A DNA stretch of 10,157 bases from CAZWZG01 sp964638245 (GTDB lineage Bacteria > Pseudomonadota > Alphaproteobacteria > Rhodobacterales > Rhodobacteraceae), in assembly GCA_964638245.1 (NCBI GenBank), contig CAZWZG010000116.1:1-10157 (forward strand), given 5' to 3'. Below are positions 5,136 to 10,157 of the stretch, one piece after another. The position numbers were made by a program, and so were the translations under genes. A model generated the notes under the pieces. That model ran no database searches. It saw only the letters and a list, made by a program, of their open reading frames with translations, and was not told the DNA's origin. The stretch's first letter is position 1. The number at the start of each line of letters is the position of its first letter.

Positions 5136-5750
5136 TCAAGGTATTGGGCGGGCCGAGATGTTGATATCGCCCCAAAGGCGCATCGGCACGGCCTCGCCCC
5201 GGCGGGCGTCGCGCACGGACCAGTCGGTGCCGTCAAAGGTCAGGCCAACGGGAAAGATCGTGGCGGGGCTGGGCGAGCGGGCGCGCAGATGGATGATGGT
5301 GCGGTTTCGGATCGCGTCCGCGATGGCGGCGATGCGGGGGTCCGGGGCGGCACCAGTCGGTGGGGCAACCTGAAATCGGTCGCGCGCCAGGGCGATCTGT
5401 TCGCGGGTGCCATCGGGGAAGCTTTCGATCAGTTTGGCGATGGCGGTTTTGCCCGATTGCGATAGCCCGAGTGCCGCCCACGCCGGGTTGGGGGCGCTGA
5501 GCATCACGCCGAGCGCTTCGGCCTCGGCCCGGTCAAGGCCGGTGAGGCGGGTGCGGTAGTTGAAGCCAAGCTCGATCCCGCCGCCCCGGCCCTGGTGGAC
5601 GATGATGGGCAGGCCCGCTTCGGTCATCGCGTCGACATCGCGCAGGATGGTGCGGGTGGCGACCTCTAACTCGTCGGCCAATTGCACGCTGGTCTGTCGC
5701 CCCCGGTTCTGGAGGATCAAAAGGATCTGCAAAAGGCGAGCGGCGCGCAT
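5136..5750 (-). CDS. YafY/DeoR-like transcriptional regulator with degenerate WYL domain
   Basis: This is a 204-residue regulator from ATG 5750. Residues 4-58 form a winged helix-turn-helix of the HTH_11 type (RLLQILLILQNRG, then LADELEVATRTILRDVDAM), followed by the glycine-rich wing QGRGGGIEL. The C-terminal part resembles a WYL ligand-sensing domain (PVGLTFDGTDWSV), but the WYL triplet reads Trp177-Ser178-Val179, and at 204 residues it is shorter than most YafY/WYL proteins. The frame extends upstream through ATGs at 5765, 5780 and 5840; none has a Shine-Dalgarno sequence, and 5765 lies inside the operator-like repeat, so the start is uncertain. It probably controls itself and the divergent SRPBCC operon through the dyad at 5761-5783. 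The effector is unknown. Confidence 0.85.
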   Translation of the reverse strand: MRAARLLQILLILQNRGRQTSVQLADELEVATRTILRDVDAMTEAGLPIIVHQGRGGGIELGFNYRTRLTGLDRAEAEALGVMLSAPNPAWAALGLSQSGKTAIAKLIESFPDGTREQIALARDRFQVAPPTGAAPDPRIAAIADAIRNRTIIHLRARSPSPATIFPVGLTFDGTDWSVRDARRGEAVPMRLWGDINISARPIP

Positions 5751-5760
5751 GGGATCATTA

Positions 5761-5783
5761 AACATGACAATAGATGTCATGTT
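5761..5783. promoter_or_regulatory. Operator-like 23-bp inverted repeat between divergent genes
   Basis: The arms AACATGACA (5761-5769) and TGTCATGTT (5775-5783) are perfect 9-bp complements around a 5-base centre, ATAGA. The site lies 10 bases before the regulator start and 48 bases before the SRPBCC gene. Its position makes it the likely binding site of the YafY-type regulator. Confidence 0.7.
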
Positions 5784-5831
5784 AAGGGCGCTATCAGAGG
5801 GCGAATCAAAGGTTTCGTTAAGGATTTCCGG

Positions 5832-6251
5832 ATGCCGCATTACGAAGTGACCCGTGTGATTGACGCCCCGCCTGAGGTGATCTGGCCGATTTTGAGCGAT
5901 GCTGACCGGCTTTCGGATGGGTCGTTTTCGATCCTGAAGATCGAGGGCAGGATTGAAGCGGGGCAGACGATCCGGCTTTGGTCAGAGGCCGATCCCAAGC
6001 GGGCGTTTGCGATCAAGGTGGCCCGGCTTGGTCCGCCCGAGATGGTCTGGCAATCGGGGATGCCGCTGGGCCTGTTCACCGGGCGGCGGCGGTTTTCTGT
6101 GGTGCCCGAAGATGGGGGCAGCCGATTTACGATGCGCGAGGATTACACCGGGCCGCTGGCGGGGATGATGTTCAAGATGATCCCTGACCTGCAGCCGTCA
6201 TTTGATACATTTGCGCGAGGGTTGGCACGCGCTGCGGAGGGACGGGCATGA
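5832..6251 (+). CDS. SRPBCC (START-like/polyketide cyclase) family protein
   Basis: This 139-residue protein has the SRPBCC fold signature: a first strand and helix HYEVTRVIDAPPEVIWPILSD (residues 3-23), a strand-rich middle (GQTIRLW, PEMVWQSGMPLG, RRRFSVVPEDGGSRFTMRED at about 85-104), and a long C-terminal helix (PSFDTFARGLARAAE). The fold encloses a hydrophobic pocket that binds lipids or other small apolar ligands; no ligand or activity can be read from the sequence. ATG 5832 has TAAGGA at 5819-5824, 7 bases upstream. It is the first gene of a two-gene unit: its stop overlaps the next start (ATGA). The divergent YafY-type regulator and shared dyad suggest that it is induced by a small molecule. 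Confidence 0.87.
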   Translation: MPHYEVTRVIDAPPEVIWPILSDADRLSDGSFSILKIEGRIEAGQTIRLWSEADPKRAFAIKVARLGPPEMVWQSGMPLGLFTGRRRFSVVPEDGGSRFTMREDYTGPLAGMMFKMIPDLQPSFDTFARGLARAAEGRA

Positions 6252-6664
6252 ATATGATCATCTATGGCGAAGGGACGCCCGAGGATCCCTGGAAGCTGAA
6301 GACGCCGCCAAATACGAGCGAATACGAAGCATGGCGCGACCGCGATGCGGACCCAGAGGCGCTGGTCGTGCAGGTGGGCAAGACGCGCCTGTCCTACCAG
6401 TGGCGCGCGATCGCGGATGCCCATGCGATGCTGGTGGCCCATGGCGACTGGATGCCGCTTGGCAATGCTGACGAGGGCAAGCCGGTGAAGGAGGGCACGC
6501 TGGAGGCTTGGGCGCGGGATGCGGGCAATCCGGTGGGTGGGTACTATGGGTTGCGCAAGGGCTATCGTGGGCGGTTTGCGAACTATGTCAGCCCGGTGAT
6601 GGAGCTGCTGGGGCTGGTCGAGTTGGAGCACAATGCGCGCAACAATCGGCTGCGGGGGGTGTGA
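6248..6664 (+). CDS. Conserved hypothetical protein in operon with the SRPBCC gene
   Basis: I cannot name a function for this 138-residue protein. It is soluble by appearance, with no signal peptide or membrane segment, and is rich in Trp, Tyr and charged residues. Distinct segments are GEGTPEDPWKLKTPPNTSEYE (residues 7-27), a middle part with HGDWMPLGNADEGKP, and GNPVGGYYGLRKGYRGRFANYV (about 93-114), followed by a short helix and NARNNRLRGV. The conserved look of these aromatic and glycine blocks suggests an established domain family of unknown function. ATG 6248 has GGAGG at 6236-6240, 7 bases upstream, and overlaps the SRPBCC stop, so the two are probably translated together and act together. 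The next gene is convergent, 37 bases away, with no clear terminator between. Confidence 0.82.
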   Translation: MNMIIYGEGTPEDPWKLKTPPNTSEYEAWRDRDADPEALVVQVGKTRLSYQWRAIADAHAMLVAHGDWMPLGNADEGKPVKEGTLEAWARDAGNPVGGYYGLRKGYRGRFANYVSPVMELLGLVELEHNARNNRLRGV

Positions 6665-6701
6665 GGGGTTGGTCGGCCGGGATTCCGCCACCTGATCGAC
6701 G

Positions 6702-7301
6702 TCAGCCTTTCGTAAAACGAGAGTCGAAGTCGGACTTTGTATTTCCACTTGGATAGTCAACGTCCGGAACGGGACATCCAAGCCAGCCGCAAAGCGGTTC
6801 CCAGCCGTCGCCGAGCCGTTGCACCAGCAGTCGTTCGCGCGGAACAGTCGCGAGCACGTCTGAGACATTTTGATTGTACAGTGCGATTGCGAACTCTCGC
6901 TCTGCGTAGCGGCCACCAAACACGTCACGGCCAACGGCATGGGCAAGGCCGTTGGGGTCATCGTTGTTTTGCAGGTAGTTCAGGATTGTGCCTTCAAAAC
7001 TTTTCCACCAGCTGTCCGCTGACCGCATCGTCAAGAGGACTTTGGCATCCGGGTAGACGTCGATCAGGGTGCGCCAATACTGTGCCGAGGGCCAATCGAT
7101 ACAAGCGTTGTAGCCCTCAAAGAGATAATCCCAGTCAGGCGCTGCGCCATTTGCCAGATCCAGCCAGCGTTGACGGAGTGGCATGCCCTCTGCCAGTTCC
7201 AGCATATGGTGTGTCGGACCGACACCAAGAATATCCAAGGCGCGGCGCATGGATTCGGTGCCCGTGCGGCCAAACCCGGTTCCGATGACTTTGAGTGTCA
7301 T
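6702..7301 (-). CDS. Sulfotransferase-family protein
   Basis: This 199-residue protein matches the short sulfotransferase family (Sulfotransfer_4-like) found in bacteria and eukaryotes. Residues 7-15 (GTGFGRTGT) form the phosphate-binding loop for PAPS, the sulfate donor, and TMRSADSWWKS (91-101) fits the second PAPS-contacting segment with Arg93 and a serine. GWEPLCGWLG (166-175) is also typical. Whether it transfers sulfate, and to what, is unknown; many members are uncharacterised. ATG 7301 has AGGG about 7 bases upstream. Its base composition is lower than its neighbours: a hand count of five 60-base lines gave about 56% G+C, against about 70% in sampled neighbouring lines. It is transcribed alone, and neither neighbour suggests a sulfation pathway. 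Confidence 0.85.
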   Translation of the reverse strand: MTLKVIGTGFGRTGTESMRRALDILGVGPTHHMLELAEGMPLRQRWLDLANGAAPDWDYLFEGYNACIDWPSAQYWRTLIDVYPDAKVLLTMRSADSWWKSFEGTILNYLQNNDDPNGLAHAVGRDVFGGRYAEREFAIALYNQNVSDVLATVPRERLLVQRLGDGWEPLCGWLGCPVPDVDYPSGNTKSDFDSRFTKG

Positions 7302-7420
7302 TTGACAGCCCTTTCAGAGGTAAGGTGTTTGCCCGTCGCGCGCTCAAGCACGCTTTGATATGCGGGATGCGCACGCCTTTGCCAAGCGATATGTGGTTTG
7401 CGCCGACGATTGGATTTTTT

Positions 7421-7455
7421 GCCTCCGGCGGGGATATTTTTGGCCAGATGAAGGA
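7421..7455 (-). repeat. Intergenic repeat element, copy 2 (3' of phosphoesterase)
   Basis: Read on minus, the order is TCCTTC, ATCT, GGCCAAAAATA, then GCCGGAGGC. It shares its parts and orientation with copy 1 at 1320-1350 and begins 25 bases after the phosphoesterase stop codon. The rest of the 178-base gap 7302-7479 shows no gene and no convincing promoter. Confidence 0.5.
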
Positions 7456-7479
7456 GCCGGGCCGGGTGCTGGGGTTCGG

Positions 7480-8370
7480 CTAGGGGTCGATGAGCAGGGG
7501 GGAGAAGGTGAAGATCTCTGGGCTGGCCCGGTCCACGTCAACGATGACCGCGCCGCGTTGGGGAGGGCCGAACACCTCGACCCGGGTGAGGCGGGGGGCG
7601 GCGCGGAACGGTTTGTCGACGCGGAACGTGTGCGTGTCGCCGTGGGCGACGACGATGGGGCCGGGGAAGGTTTCTGCGATCTCGGCCAACTGGGTGCGGA
7701 ACCGGTCAAAGCCGGTGGGTTCCCACCAGCGGGCGGTCCATTGCGGGTTTGCGTGGACAAAGAGGAACAGCGCGGCGGCGTCTTTTGCTTCGGCAACGGT
7801 TTCATCGAGCCATGTCGCGTTCAAGGCGTCGCGGGCCAGAAACTCGGCGATGGCGTTGCCCTGGTGTTGAAGGTTGTTGTTCGAGCCGGTCAGGTGGATC
7901 GTGGCGAAGATGACATCGTTCCAGCGCCAGCGCGCGTTTTCGCGTTGGCCGTCCTGTTGGACGAGAGGGATTGTGTTTTGGCCGATGCTTTCGCCCGGCG
8001 CGGTGAAAAGCGAGACGACGGCCGATTTGCGTTCGACCGGGTCGTGGCCGCCTGCGGGGCCGCGCCAGCAATCGGTCCATTCGTTGTCTCCGGGAGTGAA
8101 GATGAGCGGGCGTTCGTGCTTGTCGAAAAGCGCGCGCATGGTCTGGTTGAGGGCGTCGGTGCAGGGGCTGGAGCCGCCCTTGATGTCGCCGATGTAAACG
8201 GAAAAGGCGGGTGCGATGTCATTGATGCGCGCGATCAGGACGGCATCGCGGGCGCGGCCTTCGGCGCTGGAGTCCTGTAGATCGCCGAAGATGATGAAGC
8301 GTTCGGTGGCCAGCGCCGGGGTCGTGAGAGCGACGGCGAGGATTGCGATCAAAAGGCGGAGCGTTTGCAT
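7480..8370 (-). CDS. Exported calcineurin-like phosphoesterase
   Basis: This 296-residue protein begins with a signal peptide (residues 1-21, cleavage after ALA), so it should act in the periplasm. The metallophosphoesterase motifs are in order: GD (Asp30), GDIKGG (Asp62), GDNEW (Asp95-Asn96-Glu97), HANPQ (His206) and HGDTH (His243, His247). These residues hold the two metal ions that hydrolyse phosphate esters. In the first motif the usual Asp-x-His is Asp30-x-Gln32, a substitution at a metal ligand. Cys70 and Cys101 could form a disulfide. The substrate cannot be assigned. ATG 8370 has only a weak GGTGA upstream. It lies 69 bases after the TetR gene on the same strand, so co-transcription is possible. 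Confidence 0.86.
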   Translation of the reverse strand: MQTLRLLIAILAVALTTPALATERFIIFGDLQDSSAEGRARDAVLIARINDIAPAFSVYIGDIKGGSSPCTDALNQTMRALFDKHERPLIFTPGDNEWTDCWRGPAGGHDPVERKSAVVSLFTAPGESIGQNTIPLVQQDGQRENARWRWNDVIFATIHLTGSNNNLQHQGNAIAEFLARDALNATWLDETVAEAKDAAALFLFVHANPQWTARWWEPTGFDRFRTQLAEIAETFPGPIVVAHGDTHTFRVDKPFRAAPRLTRVEVFGPPQRGAVIVDVDRASPEIFTFSPLLIDP

Positions 8371-8414
8371 GGTTCACCGGGACTTGGGGGCGGGCGAAGC
8401 GTAACAGGTGGCCA

Positions 8415-8430
8415 TGACATTATGGTGTCA
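8415..8430. promoter_or_regulatory. TGACA/TGTCA dyad upstream of the phosphoesterase gene
   Basis: TGACA (8415-8419) and TGTCA (8426-8430) are complementary arms around 6 bases. On minus the centre contains CATAAT, a good -10-like hexamer but with no -35 at the right distance. Placement between two minus-strand genes fits a regulatory site. Confidence 0.3.
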
Positions 8431-8439
8431 GGCACGCGT

Positions 8440-9060
8440 TTAGGGGGGCATGGGAAGACCATTTGCGAGGGCCGCGGCGAAACCATGGAACAGGGCGTCG
8501 ATTTCCGCGTCGGGCCGCCCACCGATCATGGCGCCGAAGAAATTCACCGAGAAGGAAACGTACATGATCGCGCCGAAGAGGAGGTCGATGTCGATGTCCG
8601 GCGCGACCTTGCCGTCGTCCTGAAGGCGTTTGACCCGGGCGCGGAAGTTCTGGTCGGCCTTGCCGTCCATGTGCACTGAGCCTTGCTGTCGAAAACCGGC
8701 GTCGATGGCGGAGCGGCTGATGATCAGGCGCACGATTTCTTCGTCTCTGAGGTCATCGCGCAGTTTGGCGTGGAGGTAGGCGTAAATCTCGGCCTGCAGC
8801 GAGTCCTGGGGCGGGTAGGTCAGGTCGCCAGTTCGGCGTTGATCCACGAATTGATCCGTGAGCGCTTTGAGAAGGCCTTCTTTGCCGCCGAAATAGCGGC
8901 TGATGAGGGACAGGTTGGCCTGTGCAAGCTCTGAAATCTCTCGCAGGCCTGCCGCATCGTAGCCCCGGCGCGCAAAGACGGTGCGGGCGGCCTTGAGAAT
9001 GCGGGCCTCGGTCGCGGGGCGGTCCTTTGGCGGGGCGGGCGTGGGCTGTGTCTCAGTCAT
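8440..9060 (-). CDS. TetR/AcrR family transcriptional regulator
   Basis: This 206-residue protein has an N-terminal TetR DNA-binding domain (about residues 17-64): ARILKAARTVFARRGYDAAGLREIS, then AQANLSLISRYFGGKEGLL as the recognition helix. The C-terminal two thirds are helical and would bind an unknown small ligand and form the dimer. It is divergent from the DUF3817-like/HemJ-like operon; two copies of TGTTTACAT lie between them, so it probably represses both that operon and itself. ATG 9060 has no Shine-Dalgarno sequence and no later in-frame Met suits the domain, so a leaderless or nearly leaderless transcript is possible. Confidence 0.9.
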   Translation of the reverse strand: MTETQPTPAPPKDRPATEARILKAARTVFARRGYDAAGLREISELAQANLSLISRYFGGKEGLLKALTDQFVDQRRTGDLTYPPQDSLQAEIYAYLHAKLRDDLRDEEIVRLIISRSAIDAGFRQQGSVHMDGKADQNFRARVKRLQDDGKVAPDIDIDLLFGAIMYVSFSVNFFGAMIGGRPDAEIDALFHGFAAALANGLPMPP

Positions 9061-9065
9061 GTATA

Positions 9066-9083
9066 CGGATGTTTACATATCCG
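9066..9083. promoter_or_regulatory. TetR-type operator, site 1
   Basis: CGGATGTTTACATATCCG is an imperfect 18-bp palindrome (14 of 18 positions symmetric, 5-bp perfect outer arms). It begins 6 bases before the tetR start codon and overlaps the -35-like TTTACA of the divergent operon. Confidence 0.6.
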
Positions 9084-9100
9084 GGAATCGCAAGTAAAGA
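9072..9100 (+). promoter_or_regulatory. Possible promoter of the DUF3817/HemJ-like operon
   Basis: TTTACA (9072-9077, 5/6 match), 17 bases, then TAAAGA (9095-9100, 3/6 match). The -35 lies within operator site 1 and the expected start of transcription (about 9107) lies at operator site 2, an arrangement that fits repression. Confidence 0.4.
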
Positions 9101-9107
9101 AAACGAG

Positions 9108-9116
9108 TGTTTACAT
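9108..9116. promoter_or_regulatory. TetR-type operator core, site 2
   Basis: TGTTTACAT repeats exactly the core of site 1 (9070-9078), 38 bases further on and just ahead of the Shine-Dalgarno sequence of the downstream gene. Upstream, GTAAA (9094-9098) is complementary to its TTTAC. Confidence 0.5.
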
Positions 9117-9137
9117 CTGCAATGGTGGAGATTGCCC

Positions 9138-9422
9138 ATGATCGGCCTGATGCGCGCCGCGGTTTTCGAAGCGGTGACTTTGCTGGCGCTGTTCGGCGTG
9201 GCGATGCCGCTGAAATACGGGGCCGGGATCCCTGAGGCGGTGTCCGTGGCCGGGCCGGTGCATGGCTTGGCCTTCATCGTGTTCCTGTGGTTCGTGGTGC
9301 GGTCCTGGGCCGAGGGGCTGATCAACTGGGCCGGGGCGTTGCGCCTGTTTGTCGGGGCGTTCATTCCGTTCGGCGGCTTCGTGAATGAGCGTTGGTTGCG
9401 CGCCCAGTGGGAGGATGTGTGA
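9138..9422 (+). CDS. DUF3817-like small membrane protein
   Basis: This 94-residue protein has three hydrophobic segments (about residues 9-24, 38-55 and 62-80). FEAVTLLALFGVAMPLKYGAG and GPVHGLAFI match what I recall of the DUF3817 family, integral membrane proteins of unknown function. ATG 9138 has GGAG at 9127-9130, 7 bases upstream; the frame continues further up but overlaps the operator sites. The stop codon shares a base with the next start (TGATG), so the two proteins are translationally coupled. Regulation by the divergent TetR protein is likely. Confidence 0.85.
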   Translation: MIGLMRAAVFEAVTLLALFGVAMPLKYGAGIPEAVSVAGPVHGLAFIVFLWFVVRSWAEGLINWAGALRLFVGAFIPFGGFVNERWLRAQWEDV

Positions 9423-9817
9423 TGCTCTATGAGCTGACCAAGGCGGCGCATCTGGTGTCGCTGTTCGTCTGGATTGGGGGGATGGTCGCGGTGGCGCTAG
9501 CGCTTCGCGCGCCTGATCCGGCGCATATGAAGGCGGTGAAGGCCTATGACCGTGCGGTGACGACGCCTGCGATGATCCTTGCGCTGTTGTTTGGCATCCT
9601 TTTGGGCGTGCAGGGCGGGTGGTTTTCGTCCGCGTGGCTGGGCATGAAAATCGTGCTGGTTTTGGTCCTTTCGGGGCTGCACGGGGCGCTTGTGGGCACC
9701 CTGCGGCGCACGATTTGGGAAGGGCCGACGCCGCCGGTGACGCGGGGCAGGCCGTTTTTGCCGGTTGGGCTCGTGCTGGTGGTGTTGATCGTCCTGCTTG
9801 TGACGACCAAGCCATGA
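9422..9817 (+). CDS. HemJ/CopD-like small membrane protein
   Basis: This 131-residue protein has four membrane segments (about residues 9-29, 47-66, 72-95 and 112-128). YELTKAAHLVSLFVWIGGM and WLGMKIVLVLVLSGLHG resemble the HemJ/CopD-like fold, with His10, Lys76 and His87 in positions that match conserved residues of HemJ as I recall them. HemJ is a protoporphyrinogen oxidase of haem synthesis, and CopD proteins are tied to copper uptake; neither role can be claimed here. True HemJ is usually encoded elsewhere and is somewhat longer. ATG 9422 has GGGAGG at 9409-9414, 7 bases upstream. It is the second gene of the TetR-linked operon, and no strong terminator follows it. Confidence 0.78.
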   Translation: MLYELTKAAHLVSLFVWIGGMVAVALALRAPDPAHMKAVKAYDRAVTTPAMILALLFGILLGVQGGWFSSAWLGMKIVLVLVLSGLHGALVGTLRRTIWEGPTPPVTRGRPFLPVGLVLVVLIVLLVTTKP

Positions 9818-9835
9818 AGACGTTTGCGCCGTCTT
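9817..9835 (+). other. Hairpin after the HemJ-like gene
   Basis: AAGACG (9817-9822) pairs with CGTCTT (9830-9835) around a 7-base loop. It starts at the last base of the stop codon and overlaps the clpB -35 element. No T tract follows, so termination would be weak. Confidence 0.35.
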
Positions 9836-9861
9836 GTAGGGCGGTGTCGCACTCCCCATAT
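9833..9861 (+). promoter_or_regulatory. Sigma-32-type heat-shock promoter of clpB
   Basis: CTTGTA (9833-9838), 15 bases, then CCCCATAT (9854-9861), close to the sigma-32 consensus (CTTGAA and CCCCATNT). Placement before clpB, a classic heat-shock gene, supports it. Transcription would start near 9868, leaving a leader of about 70 bases. Confidence 0.75.
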
Positions 9862-9884
9862 CCCTATCGAGGTCCCTAAGGGCT

Positions 9885-9903
9885 GTGCCGCGCATGCGGG
9901 CAC
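9885..9903 (+). other. Stem-loop in the clpB leader
   Basis: GTGCC (9885-9889) pairs with GGCAC (9899-9903); two further C-G and G-C pairs form inside after a one-base bulge. It lies between the promoter and the Shine-Dalgarno sequence but does not cover the latter. Confidence 0.35.
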
Positions 9904-9936
9904 CCGCGGTGGGACGCTTTATAGAGGAGAACGACC

Positions 9937-10157
9937 ATGGACTTGGAGAAGTTCACGGAGCGCGCGCGCGGGTTTTTGCAGGCCGCGCAGACGATCGCGA
10001 TGCGGGAGAGCCATCAGAAACTGGCGCCCGAACACCTGCTGAAAGCATTGCTTGATGACGAGGAAGGCCTTGCGGCCAATCTTATCAGCCGTGCCGGTGG
10101 TGCGCCCGAACGGGTGCGCGAGGCCAATGATTTGGCCCTTGGCAAGATCACCAAGGT
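9937..10157 (+). CDS. clpB: ATP-dependent chaperone ClpB, partial (N-terminal domain only)
   Basis: The reading frame starts MDLEKFTERARGFLQAAQTI and runs off the window after 73 codons. This is the start of the Clp N-terminal domain: FTERARGFLQAAQ, then HQKLAPEHLLKALLDDEEGLAANLI is the first Clp_N repeat, which helps bind substrates. ClpB is a hexameric AAA+ disaggregase that rescues aggregated proteins together with DnaK; the full protein is about 870 residues, so both ATPase domains lie outside. ATG 9937 has AGGAG at 9925-9929, 7 bases upstream. The sigma-32-type promoter (9833-9861) fits. ClpA/ClpC share this domain type, but the promoter and the starting MDLEKFTERA favour ClpB. Confidence 0.92.
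   Translation, partial: MDLEKFTERARGFLQAAQTIAMRESHQKLAPEHLLKALLDDEEGLAANLISRAGGAPERVREANDLALGKITK

Noticed and set aside
7360..8280. A 306-codon plus-strand frame opposite the phosphoesterase gene
   Set aside because: It is a shadow; the minus strand encodes a signal peptide and ordered metallophosphoesterase motifs.
9111..9815. A 234-codon minus-strand frame opposite the small membrane operon
   Set aside because: It is a Pro/Ala/Arg-rich translation without motifs; the plus-strand genes have Shine-Dalgarno sequences and membrane helices.
1..10157. Mobile elements, phage genes, toxin-antitoxin or defence systems
   Set aside because: I looked for transposases, integrases, terminal inverted repeats, attachment-site duplications beside the tRNA and defence-type domains, and found none.

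Overview
The window looks like ordinary chromosome from a high-GC alphaproteobacterium, most likely a Rhodobacteraceae (roseobacter-type) bacterium. This rests on the DinB with an N-terminal four-cysteine knuckle, the zinc-free (C-minus) L36, the very short NfeD protein, a perfect CtrA-type box, and a recurring intergenic element that I remember from this family. No database search was possible, so the taxonomy is inference.

Layout. Positions 1-265 (minus) hold the start of rpmJ and a tRNA-Val(GAC). A compact back-to-back promoter region (about 332-394) separates the tRNA from an N-formylglutamate amidohydrolase family gene (418-1275, plus), which probably starts at TTG. Convergent to it is dinB, DNA polymerase IV (1351-2604, minus). 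The 305-base divergent region 2605-2909 has no gene but holds four 11-bp tandem repeats, a hairpin dyad and a perfect CtrA-type site. Next, on plus, come a NUDIX hydrolase (2910-3332) and a two-gene SPFH/NfeD membrane operon (3391-4568) with a heat-shock-type promoter and a strong terminator (4592-4619).

pyrF (4619-5076, minus) is interrupted by a 100-N assembly gap; both ends of the gene are recognisable, but in different frames, so the gap length is a placeholder. A YafY/WYL-type regulator (5136-5750, minus) faces an SRPBCC gene and a conserved hypothetical gene (5832-6664, plus) across a perfect 9-bp inverted repeat, the likely operator. Three minus-strand genes follow in physical order: a lower-GC sulfotransferase-family gene (6702-7301), an exported calcineurin-like phosphoesterase (7480-8370) and a TetR regulator (8440-9060). 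The TetR gene is divergent from a small two-gene membrane operon (DUF3817-like and HemJ/CopD-like, 9138-9817), with two copies of a TGTTTACAT operator between them. The window ends in the start of clpB (9937 onward), preceded by a good sigma-32-type promoter.

How the parts work together. Most genes are housekeeping or stress functions. Two regulator-plus-divergent-operon modules stand out (YafY/SRPBCC/hypothetical and TetR/DUF3817/HemJ-like). The SPFH operon and clpB share near-identical heat-shock-type promoters, which suggests co-regulation. I see no phage, insertion sequence, CRISPR array or defence system, and nothing that I would call a new system; the most interesting items are regulatory.
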